Source: Prevotellaceae bacterium UBA2718 (GTDB lineage: Bacteria > Bacteroidota > Bacteroidia > Bacteroidales > Bacteroidaceae). From it: DNA of 5,722 bases. Of the stretch, positions 1-5,536 are shown in pieces. Where the stretch lies: NCBI GenBank assembly GCA_002353975.1, contig DEKQ01000030.1:1048-6769 (forward strand), written 5' to 3'. The first letter of the stretch is position 1. Each line of letters starts with the position of its first letter. A model generated the notes under the pieces. The model had not been told where the DNA came from. It worked only from the letters and a program-made list of their open reading frames with translations, and made no database searches. The translations under genes were made by a program, and so were the position numbers.

Positions 1-350
1 TCACCGCTTTTGCTGCGGCACATCGTCAGGTGAAGGCGCGAGGCACGGTTCCACTCGCCGCTGACAAGTGCGTAGATGTCCGGCTCGGTTGCCTTGATGA
101 ACAGGTAGTAGTGAAGGGTGCTCCGCAAGTCGTTGTTCTCCCTGACCGACTTGTTGTACGCCTTGTCATGCTCCTTTTTGTAAACCGCCTCCTTGGCAAA
201 CTGATGGGGAATGAAATACACCAGAGCCTCTTTGTTGTCTGACGCTCGTTGCTCATTGAGTTGTGAAAGCTGCACATCAACAAGTTGAGGATTCAAATGT
301 CTGAGCACCCACCACCGTTCTTGTATTCCTACATGTATTGTTTCGGACAT
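1..350 (-). CDS. NusG/UpxY-like transcription antiterminator, N-terminal part (cut by left edge)
   Basis: The frame is open for 116 codons from an ATG at 350 to the window edge, with no stop. The visible protein has the order of elements expected of a NusG N-terminal domain: a tryptophan-rich first strand (RWWVLRHL, residues 12-19), a second strand (ALVYFIPHQF, 42-51), a charged lysine-rich stretch (about 53-74), then a hydrophobic strand LHYYLFIKAT (79-88) in the place of the usual 'LFPGYVFV'. UpxY proteins of Bacteroides have this domain and act on the leader of their own capsule operon so that RNA polymerase passes terminators; that is known of the family and only inferred here. The long leader with a strong terminator just upstream fits. 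The C-terminal KOW domain and the operon it would serve lie off the window to the left. The charged stretch is unlike the short loop of housekeeping NusG. It could instead be an unrelated conserved hypothetical protein. The ATG at 350 is the first in frame after the leader and follows the purine-rich GGAAAGATAG. Confidence 0.6.
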   Translation of the reverse strand, partial: MSETIHVGIQERWWVLRHLNPQLVDVQLSQLNEQRASDNKEALVYFIPHQFAKEAVYKKEHDKAYNKSVRENNDLRSTLHYYLFIKATEPDIYALVSGEWNRASRLHLTMCRSKSG

Positions 351-450
351 ATACACTATCTTTCCTTGTCCGTCAACCTGTGGTCTCTGGACGAATTGTT
401 GTTTACAAATGACCCGGACACCAGTTCTGAGACTGTTTAGGAGATGTCTT

Positions 451-465
451 TAAGGATAATCCTTA
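451..465. repeat. 15-nt AT-rich palindrome, possible protein-binding site
   Basis: TAAGGATAATCCTTA has 7-base arms around one central base. The centre is too tight for a stable 7-bp RNA hairpin, so a dimeric DNA-binding protein site is as likely as an RNA role. It lies about 100 bases upstream of the start codon at 350. TAAGGATA occurs again at 543-550. Confidence 0.3.
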
Positions 466-538
466 TATCAATCCAATATGCCCGACTCTGTCTTTGTAGA
501 ATCAGCGAAGCTCTAAATGGAAACTTTTGGTCGGAGAT

Positions 539-595
539 GACCTAAGGATACAAAAAGAGCGTGAACCCTCACTCTGCTTGCCCGCTGTTTAGGTC
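539..595 (-). terminator. Second terminator-like hairpin, enclosed by a 7-bp stem
   Basis: In minus-strand RNA the segment 575-556 folds as AGA-GUGA / UCAC-UCU with a GC bulge, followed by a short T-run (complement of 552-555). The helix is modest, so termination would be weak. It is enclosed by GACCTAA (595-589) pairing with TTAGGTC (545-539). The outer stem and the inner hairpin can coexist, giving a compact domain shortly downstream of the strong terminator. Confidence 0.35.
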
Positions 596-657
596 CTGAG
601 AAAACCCTCGTAATAAACAAACAGAATTCATGCTCACGCCGTGGAATATTATACCCC

Positions 658-695
658 AAAAAAGTGTGCTAGAGGCTACACGAGCCTCGGCACAC
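658..695 (-). terminator. Intrinsic terminator in the leader (minus strand)
   Basis: In minus-strand RNA the 5' arm GTGTGCCGAGGCT (695-683) pairs with AGCCTCTAGCACAC (677-664) around the 5-nt loop CGUGU. The stem has 13 pairs, including one U-G wobble, and one bulged A. Six T follow at once (663-658). This is a textbook Rho-independent terminator, and it sits about 310 bases upstream of the start codon it would control, so it is best read as an attenuator. On the plus strand the hairpin is followed by TAACGG, with no T-run, so it is one-directional. Confidence 0.8.
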
Positions 696-828
696 TAACG
701 GGAAGAATAATCCACCCGAGCATCTTCTCTGCATCTTGTTTGATTACGAATGATTTAAATTTCTCAGGTTTAAACATCCAAACAATCTGCGCGATTAGAC
801 GCCAATTCTCAAAAATTTTTTCCCACAC
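676..828 (-). CDS. Possible leader peptide (frame B), 50 codons, stop inside terminator hairpin
   Basis: From GTG 828 this frame encodes 50 residues and ends at TAG 678-676; an internal ATG at 777 would give 33 residues. The sequence looks more protein-like than a random frame: an amphipathic, tryptophan-containing start (IFENWRLIAQIVW, residues 5-17), a lysine-rich middle (about 19-35), and a hydrophobic end with GWIILPVSVP (38-47). The last codons form the 5' arm of the intrinsic terminator and the stop lies at the loop. A ribosome finishing this frame would therefore cover the hairpin. That geometry is typical of attenuation leaders, but translation is not shown. I recognise no family. It may be a regulatory reading frame, a small protein, or chance. 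Confidence 0.35.
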   Translation of the reverse strand: MWEKIFENWRLIAQIVWMFKPEKFKSFVIKQDAEKMLGWIILPVSVPRLV

Positions 829-925
829 CCTTCACTGCCCTCATCAGGCAAGTACGGCGTGAGCGCTGCCTACGCAGCACTTTCAGGCAAAATCTCTGCA
901 AAGAGCAAGCTCCCGCGTCAACCAT
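809..925 (-). other. Short leader frame A, 38 codons plus stop
   Basis: This frame starts at ATG 925, about 10 bases after the estimated transcript start, and ends at TGA 811-809. The product would be strongly basic, with an RRQRSRR run near residues 19-25. It overlaps frame B by 20 bases. Its stop comes directly after an A6T5 run (820-811 with A821). Loss of one base from that run would fuse it to frame B as a single frame of 82 codons ending at 676. It could be the first part of a leader peptide, a frameshifted remnant, or an accidental frame over structured RNA. There is no clear ribosome binding site. Confidence 0.25.
863..880 (-). other. Small RNA hairpin near the 5' end of the leader
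   Basis: In minus-strand RNA the arms GTGCTGC and GCAGCGC pair (7 bp, one G-U) around the loop GUAG. No T-run follows, so it is not a terminator. Its 3' arm overlaps by two bases a segment (864-854) that can pair with 642-632, so the two folds partly compete. Confidence 0.45.
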
Positions 926-941
926 GCACTGAAATCGGGTG

Positions 942-949
942 CAAAGGTA
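942..949 (-). promoter_or_regulatory. Bacteroidetes-type -7 promoter element (TACCTTTG) for the leftward leader
   Basis: Minus-strand TACCTTTG matches TAnnTTTG exactly and lies in the 14-mer TTTCGTACCTTTGC, which also appears at both promoters near 5457-5516. The upstream side (950-1000) is AT-rich, as expected of a promoter. I do not see a clear TTTG at -33. Transcription would start a few bases downstream, near 937-933. Confidence 0.65.
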
Positions 950-1107
950 CGAAAAATATTTGTAAGTTCTATTATTAAAGATGTGAAAATTTTCATTGGC
1001 GATTGATTTTATACAACTTTTACGAATCGTTACAAATTACCCTCCCCAAATTAAGTTTCTTTAACCGATATTACAAAACTTTATGCGATTATTCCAAAAG
1101 GAATAAC

Positions 1108-1115
1108 TACCTTTG
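1108..1115 (+). promoter_or_regulatory. Bacteroidetes-type -7 promoter element for the licD operon
   Basis: TACCTTTG at 1108-1115 matches TAnnTTTG and lies 20 bases before the ATG at 1135, so the leader would be only about 13-15 nt. The upstream stretch 951-1107 is AT-rich and separates it from the leftward promoter at 942-949; I see no gene in that stretch. No clear TTTG at -33 is visible. This element decides the start of the downstream gene. Confidence 0.65.
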
Positions 1116-1134
1116 CAGACGAAAATCATCGCTT

Positions 1135-2028
1135 ATGCAAGAAATTACTCCTGAACTGCAGCCTCGCTGGAATGCCATCATCCTGGATGTGCTGAAGAAA
1201 CTGATAGCCATCTGCGAGGAGCACCATATCACCTATTACTGCTGTGGCGGGACGGCCATCGGTGCCATTCGCCATCACGGCATGATACCGTGGGACGACG
1301 ACATCGATGTGTTTATGGCCCGCCCCGACTACGACCGCTTCCTGAAGATATGCGAACAGACCGACCTGGGCGACTACGAACTGCATACGCCCTATAATAC
1401 GGACAACTTCTTCATGTACTTCTCGAAGCTGTGCCGCAAGGGAACCACCATTCTGGAGCGGCGCGACACACCGTGTACCTATGGCTTGTTTGTAGACATC
1501 TTCCCGTTAGACGGTACTGCCGAGGATATGGAGGAGGCACTGCGGCTGAAGCGGCGCTTCACGAAGCTGCAGAACCGACTGGCCATCATCTCCACGCGCT
1601 ATACCTTCTGGGAGTGGCTGCGGCTGTTGGGCGACACCTACGAATGGGGGCGCTTCTGCTATAAGATGCGAGCCTTTCTGGGCCGCAAGAGCTACCGCCG
1701 CCAGCTGTTGGCACAGCTCGACGGCATTGCCCGACAGTATGCCTTCGGTTCGACGAGCCATGTGGTAGTCTATCCCGGCATCTATGGTGACAAGGAGGTT
1801 TACCCCCTTGCCTGGGTGTCTGGTCCCGTCACGTTTCCCTTCGAGGGTTTGGAGGTATGTCTGTCGGGCGGCTACGACCACTATCTGCGCCACTTCTTCG
1901 GTGACTACATGCAGCTGCCTCCGATAGAGAAGCGCGAGTCGCATCATTACAAGGAATACTTCAACATGGATGCTGCCGAGCCCATCGAGGTGGTGATGCA
2001 CAAGGTGGGACGGCACTATTGCAAGTGA
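1135..2028 (+). CDS. LicD family phosphotransferase (phosphocholine or similar), 297 aa
   Basis: LicD proteins move a phospho-alcohol group, classically phosphocholine from CDP-choline, onto a cell-surface glycan. They belong to the nucleotidyltransferase-fold superfamily. The hallmarks are present: GG at residues 38-39 within CCGGTAIGAIRHHGMIPW, the acidic PWDDDID at 52-58 expected to bind metal, GLFVDIFPLDG at 117-127, and the C-terminal GDYMQLPP (256-263) followed by HH (270-271). About 300 residues is a normal length. The frame stays open upstream to 1003, but that part is AT-rich and contains the promoter at 1108-1115, so ATG 1135 is chosen. The next gene starts 19 bases downstream, and two glycosyltransferase-like genes follow, so the target is probably the glycan they build. 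The transferred group cannot be told from sequence; family members also handle other phospho-alcohols. No licA, licB or licC gene for choline uptake and activation is visible in the window. Confidence 0.9.
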   Translation: MQEITPELQPRWNAIILDVLKKLIAICEEHHITYYCCGGTAIGAIRHHGMIPWDDDIDVFMARPDYDRFLKICEQTDLGDYELHTPYNTDNFFMYFSKLCRKGTTILERRDTPCTYGLFVDIFPLDGTAEDMEEALRLKRRFTKLQNRLAIISTRYTFWEWLRLLGDTYEWGRFCYKMRAFLGRKSYRRQLLAQLDGIARQYAFGSTSHVVVYPGIYGDKEVYPLAWVSGPVTFPFEGLEVCLSGGYDHYLRHFFGDYMQLPPIEKRESHHYKEYFNMDAAEPIEVVMHKVGRHYCK

Positions 2029-2047
2029 CAGTACTATATAAATAAGT

Positions 2048-3004
2048 ATGAAAAGAATTGTCCTCATCCTGCCCTATTTCGGTCGTGTACCGAGTTACTT
2101 CCCGCTGTTCCTCACCTCGTGCAGGAACAATCCTACCGTCGACTGGCTTGTCTATACTGACCAACCCCTAACAGATACCCCCGCCAATGTCAAGGTGATC
2201 AAGGTGTCGTTCGACAGCTTTGCCCGCCGCATCGTTGACGGACTTCCGTTCAAAGCCACCCTGAAGAGCCCCTATAAGCTCTGCGACTTCAAGCCCGTGT
2301 ATGGCGAGGTGCTGCAGGATGACATCAGCGGCTACGACTTCTGGGGACACTGCGACTGCGACCTTATCTTTGGGGACATCAGGACTTTTATAGGCGACGA
2401 CATCCTAGAGCGATATACCAAAGTGCTGTCGCACGGCCATCTGACCCTCTATCACAACGACCCAGAAACCAACAGCTATTACCGCCGCCAGCAGTATAAA
2501 GACCCAGTGACGGTGCTGAACGACCCGCGGACACTCTTCTTCGACGAATGGCATGGGGTGAGCAGAGCCTGGAGCGAGGAAGGCATCCCCTTCTGCGATG
2601 ATACCGACTTCGACGACATCTACATCCGCCGTTTCGAGTTTCTGCCCGTCAAATGGCGGGCAGACGGTACCGACCGCCTGATCAGCCATGTGGCCTACGG
2701 CTATCACAACCAGCGGCTCTACCGCTACTGGGAACAGGACGGCAAGCTGCAGGAAGAGGAGATTCTCTACGTGCACTTCCAGAAACGTCGGATAGAGGTA
2801 GAGACTGCCAGCACAGAGGAGTTTATGGCAGTGCCCAACAGGTTTGTTTCCCTGCCTCACGAGCTCACCCTGTCCGAACTCCGCCACATGACCCCTTACT
2901 GGTCGTGGTCACGCTGGGTATTCAACTGCCGCCGCGAGGGTAAGCACTGGCTCTACCTGCAGAAGCTGCGCGTGCAGCACCTGATGGGCAGGGAGGATGT
3001 ATAG
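2048..3004 (+). CDS. DUF6625-like putative glycosyltransferase, 318 aa
   Basis: The protein starts MKRIVLILPYFGRVPSYF and has a nucleotide-sugar-transferase look: an N-terminal Rossmann-like strand (residues 3-11), LVYTDQP (34-40), YKLCDFKP (76-83), and FWGHCDCDLIFGDI (98-111), where D103-x-D105 is a DxD motif expected to bind the metal and sugar nucleotide of GT-A enzymes. I assign it to the DUF6625 group, whose members occur in capsule and LPS loci; this is recognition by motif, not a search. There is no signal peptide or membrane segment, so it should act at the cytoplasmic face of the inner membrane. It lies 19 bases after the licD gene and 33 bases before the GT2 gene, all on one strand, so all three are probably one transcript. 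Donor sugar and linkage are unknown. Confidence 0.75.
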   Translation: MKRIVLILPYFGRVPSYFPLFLTSCRNNPTVDWLVYTDQPLTDTPANVKVIKVSFDSFARRIVDGLPFKATLKSPYKLCDFKPVYGEVLQDDISGYDFWGHCDCDLIFGDIRTFIGDDILERYTKVLSHGHLTLYHNDPETNSYYRRQQYKDPVTVLNDPRTLFFDEWHGVSRAWSEEGIPFCDDTDFDDIYIRRFEFLPVKWRADGTDRLISHVAYGYHNQRLYRYWEQDGKLQEEEILYVHFQKRRIEVETASTEEFMAVPNRFVSLPHELTLSELRHMTPYWSWSRWVFNCRREGKHWLYLQKLRVQHLMGREDV

Positions 3005-3037
3005 CATAGTCTGGAACAGGATATCAACGGTAGGCTT

Positions 3038-4012
3038 ATGAAGAAAATATCAGTAGTGATGTGTACCTATAACGGGGAGCGTTTCTTGCGCGAGCAGCTT
3101 GACAGTCTTGTGCATCAGACCTATCCGCTGCACGAGATTATCGTGCAGGATGACGGTTCAACGGATGCCACCCTGGCCATTCTGGGTGAATATGCGAGTC
3201 AGTGGAAGCACATCCGTCTGCTCAAGAATGAGGGGCCGCATGGGGTAAACAGCAATTTCTGGTCGGCCATGCGCAAGGCTACGGGCGACTGGATAGCCAT
3301 CTGCGACCAGGACGATATTTGGGAACCCGACAAGATAGAGCGTCAGGCAGAGGCCATTGGCAACAGCATGTTTTGTGCCGGGCGCACACGGCAGTTCTCT
3401 GAGGACGGCTCATTTGTGTTCTATGATGCCCGCCGCCCTAACGTCAGTCTGTTGCGCATGCTGTACACAACAGAGATTGGCGGACACGTGATGCTCTTCA
3501 GAAAGGACTTTCTCCAGCAGTTGCCTGTAGACTGCGGCATCTATCACCACACCTGCTATGATATGGTGTTAGCAGTGGCAGCAGCAGCCTATGACAGTCT
3601 GGTATATATGGACGCGGTCCTGGTACACCAGCGGCGCTATGCGGGAGCCACCACCTACTCGTCGGGCGAGAAAAGCCTTCCTACAGTGGGCAATGGCATG
3701 CGGATGCTGTGGTGGTGTCTGCAACATTACAAAGAGGTGAAAAGGCTGTCCGACGACTTCTACGGCTATTGGGAGGACTTTCTTCAGCTGCTGCCCGTCG
3801 ATACGGCCGCCAAGCGCGAGGGTCTGGCACTGCTCGACTGGCAGCGCAGTAGCGGTGTCTTCCGATTGATCGGATTCCAGTGGTTCTGCCTTCGCCATCG
3901 CTTCCAACTGTTTCACACACGCGGCAAAGACCCGCAAAACATCCTCCGTGCCCTACTCTTCCCCATCATGGCTACCTACTACCGGCGCAGTCTGATCTTG
4001 CCGAGCAGGTAG
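3038..4012 (+). CDS. Glycosyltransferase family 2 protein, 324 aa
   Basis: This is a GT2 enzyme of the GT-A fold, which transfers a sugar from a nucleotide donor to a growing lipid-linked glycan. The N-terminus VVMCTYNGERFLREQLDSL (residues 6-24) with QTYP (27-30) is a family signature. QDDGSTD (37-43) binds the nucleotide and ICDQDDIWEPDKI (88-100) holds the metal-binding acidic cluster. The combination CTYNG and CDQDDIW resembles the subgroup often annotated as rhamnosyltransferase-like, but the sugar is not determined by this. The region after about residue 200 has no motif I recognise and ends with basic and hydrophobic patches that may touch the membrane. It is the last gene of the plus-strand run. 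Its final 34 bases overlap the end of the convergent flippase gene, and I see no terminator hairpin between them. Confidence 0.9.
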   Translation: MKKISVVMCTYNGERFLREQLDSLVHQTYPLHEIIVQDDGSTDATLAILGEYASQWKHIRLLKNEGPHGVNSNFWSAMRKATGDWIAICDQDDIWEPDKIERQAEAIGNSMFCAGRTRQFSEDGSFVFYDARRPNVSLLRMLYTTEIGGHVMLFRKDFLQQLPVDCGIYHHTCYDMVLAVAAAAYDSLVYMDAVLVHQRRYAGATTYSSGEKSLPTVGNGMRMLWWCLQHYKEVKRLSDDFYGYWEDFLQLLPVDTAAKREGLALLDWQRSSGVFRLIGFQWFCLRHRFQLFHTRGKDPQNILRALLFPIMATYYRRSLILPSR

Positions 4013-5427
4013 TCCACACACTCTTCGTAGATGCTGACCCTTGCCACCTTCATGACGAGGATATAGAGCAGGGCGGTGATGACCATGCGCAGGAGGATGG
4101 AGAGCACGGGCTGGCTCACCTCCCACGTACACACACCAGCCACGCCGATGCACAGACAGGCTGTAGCGAGGAAGGGCAGAATGTCCTGGGCAGCATGCAT
4201 ACAGGTGAGCCCTACCTGCCTGCCCGCCATGAAGAGCCATACCAGCACCCATGCCACCATCATGACCGTATAGGCACAGACAATGGCCTGTATGCCCCAG
4301 CTGCTGAATGCTAATGTCACACTGAGCTGAATGATGATCTGTAGCAGTGTGCCCCACATATAGGTGTCGGAGCGCCCATGACTGATGATGAGGTTCTGAC
4401 AGAGCGACTGGATGGGCATGAAGGCACCGCTGATGCATAGCATGCGCAGCAGTGGAACGCTGTCTCTCCACTGCTCCCCCAACAGCACTACCACGAAGTC
4501 GGCAATGAGTGCCAGTCCGAGCATGGCGGGCATCGAGAGGAAGGCCGTAAAGCGCATCATCTTGCGGAAAACGTTCAGTTGTCGCCCCTCGTCATCGTTG
4601 ATGCTGGCCAACACGGGCTGCGCCACCTGTTGCATGGTGCCGGTAATGAGCGAATGCCCCATGTTGTTCCATTTGGCAGCCTGTGTATAGTTGCCCACCA
4701 CACCGGCATTGAACAGCCGTCCGAAGATGAACGACAGCAGGTTGCTGTTCACCTGATTGATGATGTTGGTGACAAGCAACTTGCTGCTGAATCCGAACAT
4801 CTCGCGGATGGGAGTCAAGTCAATGTGCAGCGAGGGCCGCCAACGGACATAATAGAGTCGTCCGATGTTGACCAGCGTGATATAGGTGAGCTGCTGCCAT
4901 GCCAGACTCCAATAGCTGTAGCCGTTGAGTGCCAGCGTGATGCTCACTGCCCCGCTGCCCACCAATGCCAAGAGGCCGGTGACGGCCTTCTCGCGGTTCA
5001 TCATGTTGCGGAACATATAGGCGGCATGGGCGGTGCCGATGCCTGCCACGACAAACGAGAGGAACAGCAACCTGGAGAGTGCTACCAGTTGCGGCTGGCG
5101 GAAATAGTCGGCTATCAGCGGTGCCGACACAAAGAACAACAGGTAGAGCGACACTGAGACGGTGGTGCTGAACCAGAAGACGGCATTATACTCGCGGTGC
5201 GTGGCCTGCTTCAGATTGGTCAGGGCGGCGGTGAAGCCACTCTCCTGCAGGGTGCTTGCCACAGCTGAGAAGATGGCCAGCATCCCCACCATGCCATACT
5301 CGCCCGGCGACAGCAGTCTGCCCAGCACGATGCCGATGAGGGTAGCCAGCAACTGTGTCATGAGGTTGTTCAGTGCTCCCCATGCCAGTCCGTTGGCAGT
5401 GCGTTCCTTGAGTGTTTTTTCGCCCAT
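3979..5427 (-). CDS. Wzx-type oligosaccharide flippase (WzxC-like), 482 aa
   Basis: This is a polytopic inner-membrane protein of the MOP/polysaccharide transporter superfamily, which moves undecaprenyl-diphosphate-linked glycan from the cytoplasmic to the periplasmic face. The N-terminus shows a family pattern: KERTANGLAWGALNNLMTQ (residues 7-25), then RLLSPGEYGMVGMLAIF (37-53) and LQESGFTAAL (60-69). Many hydrophobic segments of membrane-helix length follow, for example near residues 90-110, 125-140, 155-170 and in the C-terminal third. About 480 residues is typical. The frame is open to 5601, but that extension runs antisense to the acyltransferase gene and contains the minus-strand promoter at 5457-5464, so ATG 5427 is chosen. 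It probably exports the glycan made by the three plus-strand genes, although it is transcribed separately. No polymerase gene (wzy) is visible. Confidence 0.88.
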   Translation of the reverse strand: MGEKTLKERTANGLAWGALNNLMTQLLATLIGIVLGRLLSPGEYGMVGMLAIFSAVASTLQESGFTAALTNLKQATHREYNAVFWFSTTVSVSLYLLFFVSAPLIADYFRQPQLVALSRLLFLSFVVAGIGTAHAAYMFRNMMNREKAVTGLLALVGSGAVSITLALNGYSYWSLAWQQLTYITLVNIGRLYYVRWRPSLHIDLTPIREMFGFSSKLLVTNIINQVNSNLLSFIFGRLFNAGVVGNYTQAAKWNNMGHSLITGTMQQVAQPVLASINDDEGRQLNVFRKMMRFTAFLSMPAMLGLALIADFVVVLLGEQWRDSVPLLRMLCISGAFMPIQSLCQNLIISHGRSDTYMWGTLLQIIIQLSVTLAFSSWGIQAIVCAYTVMMVAWVLVWLFMAGRQVGLTCMHAAQDILPFLATACLCIGVAGVCTWEVSQPVLSILLRMVITALLYILVMKVARVSIYEECVDYLLGKIRLRR

Positions 5428-5456
5428 TTGACAGTGGTAATGAATAAAAATCAGCG

Positions 5457-5464
5457 CAAAGGTA
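5457..5464 (-). promoter_or_regulatory. -7 promoter element for the flippase gene
   Basis: Minus-strand TACCTTTG lies about 30 bases upstream of ATG 5427, within TTTCGTACCTTTGC. The expected -33 region falls near 5484-5487, where no clear TTTG is seen. Confidence 0.65.
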
Positions 5465-5508
5465 CGAAATTTCCGTAAACTCTGACCACTAAACTCTAAA
5501 CTTTTTCG

Positions 5509-5516
5509 TACCTTTG
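5509..5516 (+). promoter_or_regulatory. -7 promoter element for the acyltransferase gene
   Basis: TACCTTTG at 5509-5516 is followed 20 bases later by ATG 5537. This is the same short-leader geometry as the licD promoter. The expected -33 region (about 5486-5489) coincides with that of the opposite promoter. Confidence 0.65.
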
Positions 5517-5536
5517 CAGCAAAATATTGCAAGTCT

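Larger units (their letters stand above)
632..864. repeat. 11-nt perfect inverted repeat spanning the terminator (632-642 with 854-864)
   Basis: Plus-strand GCTCACGCCGT at 632-642 is the exact reverse complement of ACGGCGTGAGC at 854-864. In the leader RNA the two can pair, closing a domain of about 210 nt that contains the short frames and the strong terminator. The distal arm (640-632) can alternatively pair with 558-566 in the second terminator-like hairpin (9 pairs, two G-U). Confidence 0.5.
351..937 (-). promoter_or_regulatory. Long structured 5' leader of the antiterminator-like gene
   Basis: Nearly 600 bases without an ordinary gene lie between the minus-strand promoter and the ATG at 350. 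Read as minus-strand RNA, the stretch contains in order: a small hairpin (880-863), two overlapping short reading frames (925-809 and 828-676), an intrinsic terminator (695-658), a segment complementary to the 5' part (642-632), a second terminator-like hairpin inside a 7-bp stem (595-539), and an AT-rich palindrome (465-451). Long leaders processed by NusG paralogues are known for Bacteroides capsule operons. That this one works so is inference. The 5' end is estimated from the -7 element and was not measured. Confidence 0.6.
5456..5517. repeat. 14-nt perfect inverted repeat holding the two divergent promoters
   Basis: GCAAAGGTACGAAA at 5456-5469 is exactly inverted at 5504-5517, with 34 bases between. 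Each arm contains one outward-facing TACCTTTG. The same 14-mer occurs at 941-954 at the leader promoter, so the symmetry is best explained by two copies of an extended promoter motif and not by a mobile-element end. Confidence 0.7.

Noticed and set aside
26..283. 85-codon minus-strand frame with many arginines and threonines
   Set aside because: It is an out-of-phase reading of the antiterminator-like gene. The frame from 350 has the protein-like composition and the NusG-like strands.
641..862. 73-codon plus-strand frame
   Set aside because: It lies antisense over the leader and its terminator, has no promoter or recognisable domain, and is explained by the minus-strand structure. It may be annotated as a hypothetical protein by automatic callers.
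1003..1134. Upstream extension of the LicD frame starting at ATG 1003
   Set aside because: The stretch is AT-rich, has no LicD similarity, and contains the TACCTTTG promoter at 1108-1115, so it would not be in the transcript.
1507..2067. 186-codon minus-strand frame under licD
   Set aside because: It is antisense to a well-supported LicD gene, across its whole C-terminal half, and has no recognisable domain or promoter.
4579..5157. 192-codon plus-strand frame under the flippase gene
   Set aside because: It is antisense to the membrane protein and rich in H, Q and E, as expected from reading hydrophobic codons backwards.
5456..5517. Inverted repeat read as ends of a mobile element or an invertible promoter
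   Set aside because: Both arms coincide with -7 promoter elements, the 14-mer also occurs at a third promoter, and no recombinase gene is visible. Inversion between the arms would also leave an equivalent arrangement.
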